DNA from: Sphingomonas populi
GTDB lineage: Bacteria; Pseudomonadota; Alphaproteobacteria; Sphingomonadales; Sphingomonadaceae
Direction of reading: 5' to 3'
DNA: 64,000 nucleotides
Assembly (NCBI RefSeq): GCF_004208535.1
Contig: NZ_SGIS01000014.1
Coordinates: 44,503-108,502 of the forward strand
Part shown: one piece after another, positions 35,505 to 44,519 of the stretch
How positions within the stretch are numbered: position 1 is the stretch's first letter
How the letters are laid out: every line of letters begins with the position of its first letter
Position numbers and translations under genes: made by a program
The notes under the pieces: generated by a model
Seen by the model: only the letters and a program-made list of their open reading frames with translations
The model's database searches: none
Told to the model about the DNA's origin: nothing

Positions 35505-38189
35505 TTACCAGGTCAGGTTCAACCGCGCGTAATAATAGCCGCCGTTGATGCCGTAAGGCGAAAACAGCGGGTATTTGTCGCTCGAATAGCCACGCTCGTT
35601 GTTGTCGAACTCGGCCTGCCGGATCAGCGCCTTGCTCCGCTCGGTCGGGTATTTGTTGAACAGGTTGTTCGCACCGAACGAGATTTTGATCGGCTTGGCG
35701 ATCTGATAGCCGACTTCCAGATCGGTGAGGAACGAGTCCTTCACCGGCACCTTGAACAGCGAGCCGGCGGCGACGTTGCCCACGGAGGAGCGCGCGGTTT
35801 CCAGCGCATAGACCTCGGAGTAGAAGCTCTCGCGCAGGTTCACGCTGAAGCCGCCGAGCTGCCAATAGCCGTTCAGCGTGCCACGGAACTTTGGCGTGCT
35901 GTTTTCGAGCTGCGTCACGTCGCTGGTGGCGATGAGCTGGGTCAGGCCGGGATTCTGCGTGCTCGAATAGAGTGCCGAAGGCAGCGGGTTGATCTTGAGC
36001 ACCTTGTTTTCGTTGTAATTGCCCGTGAACGTCAGATCGAGGCTACCAAAATCGCCGAGATCGAACGGATAGTTAACCACCACGTCGACGCCGCGCGTCC
36101 GCATCTTCACGCCGTTGACGAAGCTCTGAACCGCAACCGTGCCGTCGGTCGCGCGATCGACACCGTTGGGGGCGTAGAGCACATAGACCGGGATCGCCGT
36201 CGCTTGCGCCAGCGAGGTCAGGTTCCCGCTCCCACCCAGCGCGGTGTTGACGGCCGACAGCACGGCGAGCTGGTTGTTGATGTTGTAGAGATCCTGATTG
36301 AACGGAAGGCAAGCCTTAGCGTTCGATGCGCCGGACTCGGCATACCCCTGCGGGCAGCGATTACCGGTGAAGCCGTTGAACCCGGACGAGATCATGATTC
36401 GGTCGCGGATCGTGATCTGATAGGCATCGACGGTCATGCTCAGCTTGGGGGTCGGGTGGAAGACGAAGCCCGCGCTGAAGTTGGTCGATTTCTCCGGCTT
36501 GAGCCCGCCGAAACCGAGTGCCGCAGCGCCGGCTGACGCTGGCGGCAGCACGCCGCTGATCGAGCTCGGGCCGACGTTGAGGCCCGAATAGCCACCTTCC
36601 GCGAGAGTCGGCGCGCGGAAGCCGGTGCTAACGGTGCCACGCAGCGCGAACGCATCGGAGAAGTCGTAGCGGCTGGTCAGCTTGAAGACGGTGGTGTCGC
36701 CGAAATCGCTGTAATGTTCATGCCGGACGGCGCCGTCGATCAGCCAGGCATCGATCGGCTTCACGCTGATATCGAGATATTGCGAGAAGTTGTCGCGCTT
36801 GTACTTGCCGGCATCCTTGGGGCTGTAGCCGAAGAAGGATTGCGTGCCGCCGCCATAATACGACGCGGGATCACCGGCGCGGATGCCATATTCCTCGTGC
36901 CGGAATTCGAGACCGCCCGCGACGTTGAGCGGCCCGGCGAGACCGATGTCGAACGGATGCGTCAGGTCGAGTGTGTTGGTCCACTGGGTGTTGAAGAACG
37001 AACCGTCGTGGATGTTGGTCGGCGTGTAGCCGGTGTCGCGATAAAGCTGGGCGTTGGCGGTATTGATGATATCGACGCTGATATCGTCGTTGCCGTAGGT
37101 GCTGGCGAGATCGAAGGTCGTTTCGCCGACGCTGCCGCTGAAACCGCCGGTGAACGAGTAATCCGTCTCGTCGATCGTCTCCTGCGGCATGAATCCGCCT
37201 GGATAGAAGGGCACGCCCGCCACGCCACCGGCCGCCTTGGTGCCGGCTCCACTCACCACCGTCGTCGGCGGGCGCGTGTTCTCATAAGCCTTGGCCTTCT
37301 TGTGGCCATAGCTGCCGAAGCTGTAGAGTTTGAAATCGCCAAATTCATAGCCGGCATTATAACTGACCACCGTCTGATCGATCTGGGGATCGCCGATGAT
37401 GCGGTTGGTGTACGGATAGCCGAGCAGATCCTTGATCGCCGGATATTTGGTCGACAGGCTGACCGCCTGTGGGTTGACGTCTCCGCGGAAGCTGTAGTTC
37501 TTGTACTTCTTCTGCGCCGCGACGTTCAGATAGGCGCCGTCGAACGGCGCGATGCCGATGTTGCCGCCGACTGCATAGGTCTGGCCGCCCTCGTCGTAAT
37601 ATTTGCCGCCGGTCGCATCGAACGAACCGCCGTGATCGGCCTTCTTCTGGATGAAGTTGATGACGCCGGCAATCGCATCGGTGCCGTATTGGGCGGCGGC
37701 GCCGTCTTGCAGGACTTCGACGTGATCGATCGATTCGGGCACGATGAAACTGATGTCCGGCGCGGCGCTGCCGCCGAAGGGACCGCCGGCGACCGACACG
37801 TTGGCGGTGCCATGGCGGCGCTTGCCGTTGACGAGGATCAGCGTGTGATTCGGGCTGAGGCCGCGCAGCTTCATCTGCAGCGTGTGCGCCTGAAGATCGC
37901 TACCGAACGACTGCGCCTGAATCGAGGGCAATTGCTGGGCGAGGCTTTGCAGCAGATCGGGCGAGCCGGTGCGTTGCAGCGCGTCGGCACCCAGAATCTG
38001 GATCGGCGCGGGGCTGTCGGCGGCACGCATGCCGGTGGTGCGCGTGCCGGTGACGATGATGTCGGTGCCACCCTCATCCGCCTGCGGCGCGGGATCGGCA
38101 GCCGGTGCCGGTTCTGGCGCGGCGAGTGCAGGTACGCTCCAGGCGCTGGCGACGGCCAGTGCGAACAACGAAATCGAGTTTCTTACCAT
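35505..38189 (-). CDS. TonB-dependent outer-membrane receptor
   Basis: An 894-residue receptor: signal peptide (MVRNSISLFALAVASAWSVP, cleavage near ALA about residue 23), Ala/Pro/Asp spacer, TonB-box-like DIIVTGTRTTG, plug (SPAPIQILGADALQ; LRGLSPNHTLILVNGKRRHG; EVLQDGAAAQYGTDAIAGVI) and a barrel ending NLTW. The LVNGKRRHG plug signature is typical of a proteobacterial TonB receptor group without a defined ligand. GGGGGA lies upstream of the ATG. It is a lone gene, unlike the first receptor, and is divergent from rplU across a 508-base gap. Confidence 0.93.
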   Translation of the reverse strand: MVRNSISLFALAVASAWSVPALAAPEPAPAADPAPQADEGGTDIIVTGTRTTGMRAADSPAPIQILGADALQRTGSPDLLQSLAQQLPSIQAQSFGSDLQAHTLQMKLRGLSPNHTLILVNGKRRHGTANVSVAGGPFGGSAAPDISFIVPESIDHVEVLQDGAAAQYGTDAIAGVINFIQKKADHGGSFDATGGKYYDEGGQTYAVGGNIGIAPFDGAYLNVAAQKKYKNYSFRGDVNPQAVSLSTKYPAIKDLLGYPYTNRIIGDPQIDQTVVSYNAGYEFGDFKLYSFGSYGHKKAKAYENTRPPTTVVSGAGTKAAGGVAGVPFYPGGFMPQETIDETDYSFTGGFSGSVGETTFDLASTYGNDDISVDIINTANAQLYRDTGYTPTNIHDGSFFNTQWTNTLDLTHPFDIGLAGPLNVAGGLEFRHEEYGIRAGDPASYYGGGTQSFFGYSPKDAGKYKRDNFSQYLDISVKPIDAWLIDGAVRHEHYSDFGDTTVFKLTSRYDFSDAFALRGTVSTGFRAPTLAEGGYSGLNVGPSSISGVLPPASAGAAALGFGGLKPEKSTNFSAGFVFHPTPKLSMTVDAYQITIRDRIMISSGFNGFTGNRCPQGYAESGASNAKACLPFNQDLYNINNQLAVLSAVNTALGGSGNLTSLAQATAIPVYVLYAPNGVDRATDGTVAVQSFVNGVKMRTRGVDVVVNYPFDLGDFGSLDLTFTGNYNENKVLKINPLPSALYSSTQNPGLTQLIATSDVTQLENSTPKFRGTLNGYWQLGGFSVNLRESFYSEVYALETARSSVGNVAAGSLFKVPVKDSFLTDLEVGYQIAKPIKISFGANNLFNKYPTERSKALIRQAEFDNNERGYSSDKYPLFSPYGINGGYYYARLNLTW

Positions 38190-38697
38190 TGATTTGAGTC
38201 CCCCAGGTGAATCCGTAACTGTCAGACGTCCGCTCCCAGTATTTACCTTCTCTCTGCCTGCAGCCGCCGGCTTTCTTCACCGTATCGGCTTTGACCGGAC
38301 GCACGCACATCTCCCTGCCGCAAAGCAGCATCCAAAAACGTACGGCGCTTGAACTTACACCCCTACGACGCGCCAGCCTGATGACATGCTGACTCGCCCG
38401 CCGGACCTACCGCCCCGGACCGGAGACTTGCCCCGGCGGCATGCGAACCCTTCCGACGACATGAAGACGCCATAACCTTCCCCGCAATGCAACATAAACT
38501 TCATGTCCGGGGCCACCTATCGTCAGGAAAATCGGTTTCGTCCCGATGTGGTGCATCGATGCAACGCTTTTCCGATCGCACCTTCGCGCCACGCTTCTGC
38601 GGTTGACAGCGGAGCCACCTTCGCATAGCTGGCGCTTCTTTCCCGCGCCGGGCCTGCCCGAGCGTGGGGTATCGATGTTTTGAAAGTGATGAGGGCC
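38190..38697. other. 508-base divergent intergenic region
   Basis: Lies between the start codons of the TonB receptor (minus) and rplU (plus). I see one good plus-strand promoter candidate (38603-38631) but no gene. A minus-strand open frame across 38407-38964 is rejected because it runs antisense into rplU. The receptor's own promoter is probably in the first 200 bases, which include a TTTGACCGG segment. Confidence 0.5.
38603..38631 (+). promoter_or_regulatory. candidate rplU-rpmA promoter
   Basis: A perfect -35 TTGACA at 38603-38608, 17-base spacer and weak -10 TAGCTG. It would give a leader of about 60 bases before rplU, enough for an RNA control element, though I do not see a clear fold. 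Confidence 0.5.
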
Positions 38698-39012
38698 ATG
38701 TTCGCAATCGTGCGCACGGGCGGCAAGCAATATCGCGTTGCCGCTGGAGACAAGATCGTCGTCGAGAAGCTCGACGGCGAAGCCGGTTCGTCGATTACGC
38801 TCGGCGACATCCTGCTCGCGGGCGAAGGCTCGGAGCTGAAGTCGGTCGAGGGGCTGACCGTCTCCGCCGAGATCATCGCGCAGGCGAAGGCCGAGAAGGT
38901 CATCGTCTTCAAGAAGCGTCGTCGTCACAACTATCGTCGTAAAAACGGCCACCGCCAGCAGCACACGATCCTGAAGATCACCGCCATCGGCGGCGAGTCG
39001 GCGCAGGCGTAA
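38698..39012 (+). CDS. rplU: 50S ribosomal protein L21
   Basis: A 104-residue ribosomal protein: [20 protein letters not shown] at the N-terminus and the basic RNA-binding [19 protein letters not shown] at about 73-91 are diagnostic. It binds 23S rRNA near L20. GAGG lies just upstream of the ATG; two earlier in-frame ATGs would add an atypical N-terminus. It is followed after 13 bases by rpmA. Confidence 0.98.
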   Translation: MFAIVRTGGKQYRVAAGDKIVVEKLDGEAGSSITLGDILLAGEGSELKSVEGLTVSAEIIAQAKAEKVIVFKKRRRHNYRRKNGHRQQHTILKITAIGGESAQA

Positions 39013-39025
39013 GGAGTCTCACGAG

Positions 39026-39295
39026 ATGGCACATAAAAAAGCAGGCGGTTCGTCGCGCAACGGTCGTGATTCGGCCGGTCGTCGCCTCGGCGTGAAGAAG
39101 TTCGGTGGCGAGATCGTCGTGCCGGGCAACATTATCGTGCGCCAGCGCGGGACCAAGTTCTACCCGGGCACCAACGTCGGCATGGGCAAGGATCATACCC
39201 TGTTCGCGCTTACGGATGGCCGCGTGACCTTCAAGGAAGGCAAGCTCGGCCGCAAATTCTGTTCGGTGGAACTGGTGGCGCAAGCCGCCGAATAA
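39026..39295 (+). CDS. rpmA: 50S ribosomal protein L27
   Basis: An 89-residue ribosomal protein beginning [20 protein letters not shown], whose flexible N-terminus reaches the peptidyl-transferase centre. AAGGAG lies upstream at the rplU stop. No N-terminal cleavage extension as found in Firmicutes. A strong terminator follows, so rplU-rpmA form their own unit. Confidence 0.98.
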   Translation: MAHKKAGGSSRNGRDSAGRRLGVKKFGGEIVVPGNIIVRQRGTKFYPGTNVGMGKDHTLFALTDGRVTFKEGKLGRKFCSVELVAQAAE

Positions 39296-39350
39296 CGGGC
39301 AACCGGCCGGGTTGCCCACCAGGGCGATCCGGGTGTCCGACAGGATACCG

Positions 39351-39385
39351 AAAAAGGGAGACGGGTCGCCCCGGCTCCCTTTTTT
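39351..39385 (+). terminator. Rho-independent terminator of rplU-rpmA
   Basis: AAAAAGGGAG pairs with CTCCCTTTTT; the interior adds CGGG/CCCG. The 3' arm continues into six T. It separates the ribosomal genes from the GNAT gene. Confidence 0.93.
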
Positions 39386-39466
39386 CATGCTCCCTCCACG
39401 GCGCTGTCGCCCCCATGTCATCCCGATATGGCAGGTGCCCGCGCAACGACGAGGAGAGTTTTCGAA

Positions 39467-40018
39467 ATGTTCGCCCGGACTCCCAGATTGACGCTGCGCC
39501 CCGGCTGGCCGGAAGATGCGCCTGCGCTGACGCAGGCGGTCGCGCATGAGAGCGTGGCCATGAACTTGGCGCGCGTGCCTTGGCCCTATGCGGATGGCGA
39601 TGCCGCCGAGTGGCTGGCGATCCCGCGCGGCGCGACCGACGTGACGCTGCTGATCCTCGCGCATGACACCCCTGCCCCCCGCCTGATCGGCGCGATTGCG
39701 CTCGATCGCGAAAGCGGTGGCGCACCCGAACTCGGCTATTGGCTGACGCCGGGCGCCTGGGGGCGCGGCTATGCGACCGAGGCCGGGCATGCCGTTCTGC
39801 ACATGGCGCGCCACGCGCTCGGGCTGAAGCGGCTGCACTCGCGGTATTTCGTCGACAACCCCGCCTCGGGCCGGGTGCTCGGCAAGCTGGGTTTTCGCGA
39901 GACCGGACATGGGGCGACCTTCTCGCGAGCACGCGGGCGCGACGTGCCGAGCGTGATGCTGGCGTGCGATCTCGAGGACGAGCGAATCGGGGATCAAGCG
40001 CTTAGCCTTGCCGCCTGA
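39467..40018 (+). CDS. GNAT-family N-acetyltransferase
   Basis: A 183-residue RimJ/RimL-type acetyltransferase: FARTPRLTLRPGWPEDAPAL at the start, LGYWLTPGAWGRGYATEAG forming the acetyl-CoA loop (GRGYATEA), and NPASGRVLGKLGFRETG at the C-terminal part. It probably acetylates a protein N-terminus or small amine. GAGGAG lies about 10 bases before the ATG. GNAT genes commonly follow rpmA and precede obgE in alphaproteobacteria, as here. Confidence 0.9.
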   Translation: MFARTPRLTLRPGWPEDAPALTQAVAHESVAMNLARVPWPYADGDAAEWLAIPRGATDVTLLILAHDTPAPRLIGAIALDRESGGAPELGYWLTPGAWGRGYATEAGHAVLHMARHALGLKRLHSRYFVDNPASGRVLGKLGFRETGHGATFSRARGRDVPSVMLACDLEDERIGDQALSLAA

Positions 40019-40019
40019 T

Positions 40020-40115
40020 GTCGCCGCCCCGGCGCAGGCCGGGGCGGATGCGTGTGTATCGAAACAGCGGCCTCGAAAACACCGTGACGCCCCCGACCTG
40101 CGCCGGGCGGCGATT
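40020..40115. repeat. degenerate REP-like pair (GTCGCCGCCCCGG family)
   Basis: A diverged version of the 5467-5552 pair: GTCGCCGCCCCGGCGCAGGC at the left and a damaged inverse CCGACCTGCGCCGGGCGGCG at the right. It lies between the convergent GNAT and PF10118 genes. Confidence 0.65.
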
Positions 40116-40962
40116 AGGCCGCCGGCAGCACCGCCGCCGCATAGTCGCTTTCGGCGCGCGCGATCAGCTTGCGGTCATCCTCGCGCCACGGGTGGAAGCC
40201 CGGCAGGAAATAGCTGAACCACGCGCCGAGGATCTTGCGCACCATGCCGGGCCGCACCAGCGCATACTGCAACACGCCGAGATGCGCGCGCGGGCCGGTG
40301 ATGCCGTCCTGCCGGAGCAGCTCGATGATGCCGAGATAGCGCCCGACGAAGAACTTGCGCGTCGTGCTGAGCATGACCAGCGTCTTGACCGCCCAGCGGC
40401 GCAGACGCGGCCAGTCTCGGGTGGCGTGCCGCCAGGTATCATAAGCGACGCCCTTGTGCTCGATCTCCTCGGCGGCGTGCCAGCGCCACATCGCCGCCGC
40501 CTGCGGCTCCGCGCCGGCGAGGTGGCGGGGTTCGGCGAGCAACTGGTGCGCCAGAATCGCGGTAAAATGTTCGAGCGCCATCGTCGCGGCGAGCTGGGCG
40601 ATTGCCGGCTTGTCCGCCGTCATCGCCAGCGCCTCATCGACATGCCGGTCGAGCAGCGACACGTCATAGCCCTGATCGGTGACGTGGCGGTTGAACGCGA
40701 CATGCTCGCGCGTGTGCATCACCTCCTGCTTGATGAAGGCGTTGATCTCGGCGGCGAGACGCGGCGGCGTGCCTTCGCGGAACGCGCGCACGCTCTCGAT
40801 GAAAAAGCCCTCGCCTTTCGGAAAGGTGATCGACAGCGCATTGTAGAAGGCGGTCGCGACGGGATCGTCGTTCATCCACCAACGTGCCCGGCGCATGCCG
40901 CGGCCAAAGCGCAGATCGCGCGGGGTGATCGTCAGATCGGCGGGTGTAGTTGCTTTCGCCAT
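40114..40962 (-). CDS. PF10118-type putative metal-dependent hydrolase
   Basis: A 282-residue soluble, mainly helical protein with repeated His/Glu pairs typical of a diiron/ferritin-like metal site: EVMHTREHVAFNRH, ALEHFTAILAHQLL and WHAAEEIEHKGVAYD. This combination matches the PF10118 family, common in proteobacteria and often next to TetR regulators. Activity is not established; a di-metal oxidase or hydrolase is plausible. It is divergent from a TetR gene, which probably represses it. Confidence 0.85.
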   Translation of the reverse strand: MAKATTPADLTITPRDLRFGRGMRRARWWMNDDPVATAFYNALSITFPKGEGFFIESVRAFREGTPPRLAAEINAFIKQEVMHTREHVAFNRHVTDQGYDVSLLDRHVDEALAMTADKPAIAQLAATMALEHFTAILAHQLLAEPRHLAGAEPQAAAMWRWHAAEEIEHKGVAYDTWRHATRDWPRLRRWAVKTLVMLSTTRKFFVGRYLGIIELLRQDGITGPRAHLGVLQYALVRPGMVRKILGAWFSYFLPGFHPWREDDRKLIARAESDYAAAVLPAA

Positions 40963-41009
40963 GGAAACCTCCAGACAGCTTCAGTCAGACCATCAATTGG
41001 GTATTACTT

Positions 41010-41019
41010 ACACTCGTGT
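41010..41019. promoter_or_regulatory. candidate TetR operator
   Basis: ACAC-TC-GTGT, a perfect 10-base palindrome within TTACACTCGTGTCAA, lies in the gap between the PF10118 and TetR genes and overlaps the chosen GTG start of the regulator. TetR operators are typically palindromes of this kind. Confidence 0.5.
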
Positions 41020-41609
41020 CAATAGCGCCAAAACGACTCAGCCCGGAACGGTCGCGAATCGCGGCGATTGAGGCCGCGCGCGATATTCTCATCCAGAACG
41101 GCCCGCAGGCGGTGACGCTCAAGGCGGTGGCCGCGCGAATCGGGCGCACCCACGCCAATTTGCTCCACCATTTCGGCAGCGCGGCGGGCCTGCAGAGCGC
41201 GTTGATCGCCCATCTCGCGGGCACGATCACGCAGCGGATCGGCGACGTGGCCAAACAGGCGCGCGCTGGCGAGGCCGATCCGCGCGACGTGGTCGATCTC
41301 ACCTTCGACGCCTTCGCGCAGGGTGGCGGGGCGATGGCGAGCTGGATGATCTTGTCGGGCAATCACGATGCGCTCGATCCGGTGCTGAGCGCAATCCACC
41401 GGCTGGTCGATGACCTCGCCGAGGATGAGGCCGATCAGGCGACGCATATCCGCGAGGAGACGTTACGGCTGGTGCTGGTCGCGATGGGCGATGCGCTGCT
41501 CGGGCCAGCGATGGCGAAGGCGCTCGGGCTGCCCCGCGAGACGGCGCGGGGGCTGGCGACTGACGCGCTGGTCGCGGCGCGGGCGGCGGCTTTGAAGGGG
41601 GCGGGGTAA
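41016..41609 (+). CDS. TetR-family transcriptional regulator
   Basis: A 197-residue regulator with an N-terminal HTH (IAAIEAARDILIQNGPQAVT followed by LKAVAARIGRTHANLLHHFG) and a helical ligand domain. GTG is taken as the start because it opens MSIAPKRLSPERSRI; the upstream frame would extend over the divergent gene. No Shine-Dalgarno is visible, so translation may be leaderless. It is divergent from the PF10118 gene, which it probably controls; the ligand is unknown. Confidence 0.88.
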   Translation: MSIAPKRLSPERSRIAAIEAARDILIQNGPQAVTLKAVAARIGRTHANLLHHFGSAAGLQSALIAHLAGTITQRIGDVAKQARAGEADPRDVVDLTFDAFAQGGGAMASWMILSGNHDALDPVLSAIHRLVDDLAEDEADQATHIREETLRLVLVAMGDALLGPAMAKALGLPRETARGLATDALVAARAAALKGAG

Positions 41610-41621
41610 CATCGCCGAGGC

Positions 41622-41719
41622 GGCGCGGCAAAGCCGCGCCGTCGGTCCTCGCCTGATGGCGAGGCCGGCCGGGCGCGCTCTGGCCTCGCTTTAGCTGCGC
41701 TAAAGCGTTAGAGCGCGCC
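41622..41719. repeat. stack of three hairpins ending one base before obgE
   Basis: Stem 1: GGCGCGGC/GCCGCGCC with loop AAA. Stem 2: CCTCGC/GCGAGG. Stem 3: a nested cruciform with outer arms GGCGCGCTCT (41672-41681) and AGAGCGCGCC (41710-41719) and inner arms CGCTTTAGC/GCTAAAGCG with a 3-base loop. No T run follows. The last arm leaves a single base before the obgE ATG. Confidence 0.85.
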
Positions 41720-41720
41720 T

Positions 41721-42767
41721 ATGCATTTTCTCGATCAAGCAAAAATCTTCGTCCGCTCGGGCGCGGGCGGCCCCGGCGCCGTCAGCTTCCGGCGTGAGAA
41801 GTTCATCGAATATGGCGGCCCGGACGGCGGCAATGGCGGCAAGGGCGGCGACATCATCTTCGAGGCGGTCGCCGGGCTGAACACGCTGATCGACTTCCGC
41901 TACACGCAGCATTTCCGCGCGCCGCGCGGACATGGCGGATCGGGCAGCAACCGCACCGGCGCGGGCGGTGACGATCTCGTCATCAAGGTGCCGATCGGCA
42001 CGCAGATCATGGACGAGGCGCGCGAGGAAGTGCTGCTCGACTTCACCCACGCCGGCCAGCGTGAGGTGTTCCTGCGCGGCGGTGACGGCGGGCGCGGCAA
42101 CGCCACCTACAAGACGTCGACCAACCGCGCACCGCGCCAGCACGGCACCGGCTGGCCCTATCAAGAGGCGTGGCTGTGGCTGCGGCTCAAGCTGCTCGCA
42201 GACGCCGGGCTGGTCGGGCTGCCGAATGCCGGCAAATCCACCTTCATCAACGCCGTCACCAACGCGCAGGCCAAGGTCGGCGCCTATGCCTTCACCACCA
42301 CGCGCCCGCAGCTCGGCGTGGTGCGCCATCACCAGCGCGAGTTCGTCGTCGCCGACATTCCCGGCCTGATCGAAGGTGCCGCCGAGGGTGCCGGCATCGG
42401 CGACCGTTTCCTTGGCCATATCGAACGCTGCAAGGTGCTGCTCCACCTCGTCGACGCCAATGACGAGGATGTCGGCGAAAGCTACCGCATCGTGCGTGAC
42501 GAGCTGGAGAATTACGGCGGCGGGCTGATCGACAAGCCGGTCGTCGTGGCGCTCAACAAAATCGACACGCTCGACGACGAACTGATTGCGGCGCTGCTCG
42601 CCGAGCTTGAGGAAGCGAGCGGCGAGGAAGTGATCGCTATCTCGGGCGCAGCCGGCACCGGCACCGACTGGGCGCTCGACCGGCTGCTCGAGGCGATCGG
42701 GCCGGACGCGGCGACGGTCGCGGCGGACGACGAAGGCGAGGATGCGATCGAGTGGTCGCCGGTTTAA
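41721..42767 (+). CDS. obgE: Obg-family GTPase
   Basis: A 348-residue ribosome-associated GTPase. The glycine-rich Obg fold (MHFLDQAKIFVRSGAGGPGA; GGPDGGNGGKGGD) covers residues 1-158; the G domain has GLPNAGKST (G1, 166-174), DIPGLIEGA (G3) and NKID (G4). It acts in 50S assembly, stringent response and cell-cycle control. The usual variable C-terminal tail is short. No Shine-Dalgarno is visible; a long hairpin ends one base before the ATG. Its placement after rplU-rpmA matches the ancestral order, with a few inserted genes. Confidence 0.97.
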   Translation: MHFLDQAKIFVRSGAGGPGAVSFRREKFIEYGGPDGGNGGKGGDIIFEAVAGLNTLIDFRYTQHFRAPRGHGGSGSNRTGAGGDDLVIKVPIGTQIMDEAREEVLLDFTHAGQREVFLRGGDGGRGNATYKTSTNRAPRQHGTGWPYQEAWLWLRLKLLADAGLVGLPNAGKSTFINAVTNAQAKVGAYAFTTTRPQLGVVRHHQREFVVADIPGLIEGAAEGAGIGDRFLGHIERCKVLLHLVDANDEDVGESYRIVRDELENYGGGLIDKPVVVALNKIDTLDDELIAALLAELEEASGEEVIAISGAAGTGTDWALDRLLEAIGPDAATVAADDEGEDAIEWSPV

Positions 42768-42797
42768 GCGGCAGGCGGGTTCTGATATCGTCGCCAT

Positions 42798-43352
42798 ATG
42801 GCGACTCAACCTGATTATCCGCTGCTGACCGCCGAGGAATTCCTCGACATCGACTTCGGCGAGCGCAAGGCCGAACTCGACAATGGCGTGATACGGATGA
42901 TGGCGGGCGGAACGGCGCGCCATGCGCGCGTGCAGTTCAATCTGTTGCTGTCGCTCGGTGGTCGGTTGCGGGGTACGGGCTGTACGCCGTATAATTCGGA
43001 TATGGCCGCGCGCACGCGGGATCGGTCGGTGCGCTATCCTGATGTGTCGATCTATTGCGGACGCGATACCGCCGTGGATGATGATGCGAAGGCGTTCGAC
43101 GATCCTCAGGTCGTGTTCGAAGTGCTGTCGGCAGGGACTGCCCGCACGGACCTGCGGATCAAGCTCGAAGAGTATAAGGAACTCCCGAGCATCGATACGA
43201 TCGTCTTCGTCGATATCGCGACCGAACGGCTCCGCGTCGTCCAGCGCACCGGCCCGACGTCATGGACCGACATCGCGTATCAGGAGCCGGCCGACATCCA
43301 TCTCCCTTCGGTGGCGACGGATTTGACCCACGCCGAAATCTTCGCGCGCTGA
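42798..43352 (+). CDS. Uma2-family putative endonuclease
   Basis: A 184-residue protein of the Uma2 / PD-(D/E)XK restriction-endonuclease-like fold: LTAEEFLDIDFGERKAELDNGVI split into entry strands, ARTRDRSVRYPDVSIYCG (catalytic Asp), PQVVFEVLSAGTARTDLRIKLEEYKEL (Glu-x-Lys region). The family is abundant in cyanobacteria and sporadic in proteobacteria; its function is unresolved. It sits between obgE and proB, which are often direct neighbours, so it may be a later insertion. Confidence 0.85.
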   Translation: MATQPDYPLLTAEEFLDIDFGERKAELDNGVIRMMAGGTARHARVQFNLLLSLGGRLRGTGCTPYNSDMAARTRDRSVRYPDVSIYCGRDTAVDDDAKAFDDPQVVFEVLSAGTARTDLRIKLEEYKELPSIDTIVFVDIATERLRVVQRTGPTSWTDIAYQEPADIHLPSVATDLTHAEIFAR

Positions 43353-43394
43353 TTCGATTGGCGGATCGCCCGCCTCGCGCTAAGCGGCGAGGCG

Positions 43395-44501
43395 ATGCCT
43401 TTGTTTCCGCCTGCCACCTGCCCGCGCCTGATCGTCAAGATCGGCTCGGCGCTGCTCGTCGATCCCGACGGCGGCGTGCGGCGCGCGTGGCTGGCGGGGA
43501 TCGCCGCCGATATCGCCGAGCGCGCACACGCCGGGCAGCAGGTCGCGGTGGTGTCGTCGGGGGCGATCGCGCTTGGCGCGCGGCGGCTCGGGTTGCCCAA
43601 GGGTGGCCGTGCGAGCCTTGAGGATGCGCAGGCCGCCGCCGCTGTCGGGCAGATCGCGCTCAGTCAGGTCTGGGCCGAGACGCTTGGCGCCGAGGGGCTG
43701 ACTGCCGCGCAAATTCTCGTAACGCTCGACGATCTCGAGGATCGCCGCCGCTATCTCAACGCCGCCGCGACGCTCGACCGGCTGCTCGGCCTGGGCGTGG
43801 TGCCGGTGCTCAACGAGAATGACAGCGTCGCGACTGCGGAGATCCGCTTCGGCGACAATGACCGGCTCGCCGCGCGCGTGGCGCAAGCGGCGGGCGCGCA
43901 GGGCGTGGTGCTGCTCTCCGATATCGACGGGCTGTACGATCGCAACCCGGCCTTGCCCGGCGCGGTGCATATCGCGCGGGTCGAGCGGATCGACGCCGCG
44001 ATCGAGGCGATGGCGGATCGTGGTTCGGCATCGGGCATGGGATCGGGCGGGATGGTGTCCAAGATCGCCGCCGCGCGCATTGCCAATGCGGCGGGCGCCA
44101 ACCTTGCCATCGCGAGCGGGCGGATCGAGCGGCCGCTGTCGACGGTGGCGCGGCATACCGTGTTCGTCGCCGAGAAATCCGCGCCCGCGCGCAAGGCGTG
44201 GCTGGCGGGTGGGCTGACCGCGCGTGGTACGATCCATGTCGATGCCGGCGCGGCCAAGGCGCTGCGCGGCGGGGCGAGCCTGCTCGCGGCGGGCGCGACT
44301 CGCGTCGAAGGCGATTTCCGGCGTGGCGATCTCGTCGCGATCTGCACCGACGACGGCCGCACGCTCGCGCGCGGACTGGCGGAATATGATGCGGGGGAAG
44401 CCGGGCTGATTACCGGGCGGCGCAGCGGCGATCTCGCGGACATCCTCGGCTATGCGCCGCGTGCTGCACTGGTGCATCGCAACCATATGGCGCTGTTGTG
44501 A
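43395..44501 (+). CDS. proB: glutamate 5-kinase
   Basis: A 368-residue enzyme for the first step of proline synthesis (glutamate to glutamyl 5-phosphate). Amino-acid kinase domain: IVKIGSALLVDPDGGV, VVSSGAIALGARRLGL, VPVLNENDSVATAEIRFGDN and GMGSGGMVSKIAAARIA; a C-terminal PUA domain covers about residues 275-360 (KALRGGASLLAAGATRVEGDF). The start is a single ATG near the family N-terminus. It follows obgE and Uma2 on the same strand; proA is not in the window. Confidence 0.96.
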   Translation: MPLFPPATCPRLIVKIGSALLVDPDGGVRRAWLAGIAADIAERAHAGQQVAVVSSGAIALGARRLGLPKGGRASLEDAQAAAAVGQIALSQVWAETLGAEGLTAAQILVTLDDLEDRRRYLNAAATLDRLLGLGVVPVLNENDSVATAEIRFGDNDRLAARVAQAAGAQGVVLLSDIDGLYDRNPALPGAVHIARVERIDAAIEAMADRGSASGMGSGGMVSKIAAARIANAAGANLAIASGRIERPLSTVARHTVFVAEKSAPARKAWLAGGLTARGTIHVDAGAAKALRGGASLLAAGATRVEGDFRRGDLVAICTDDGRTLARGLAEYDAGEAGLITGRRSGDLADILGYAPRAALVHRNHMALL

Positions 44502-44519
44502 GCCTTCTCGCCCGCAACA

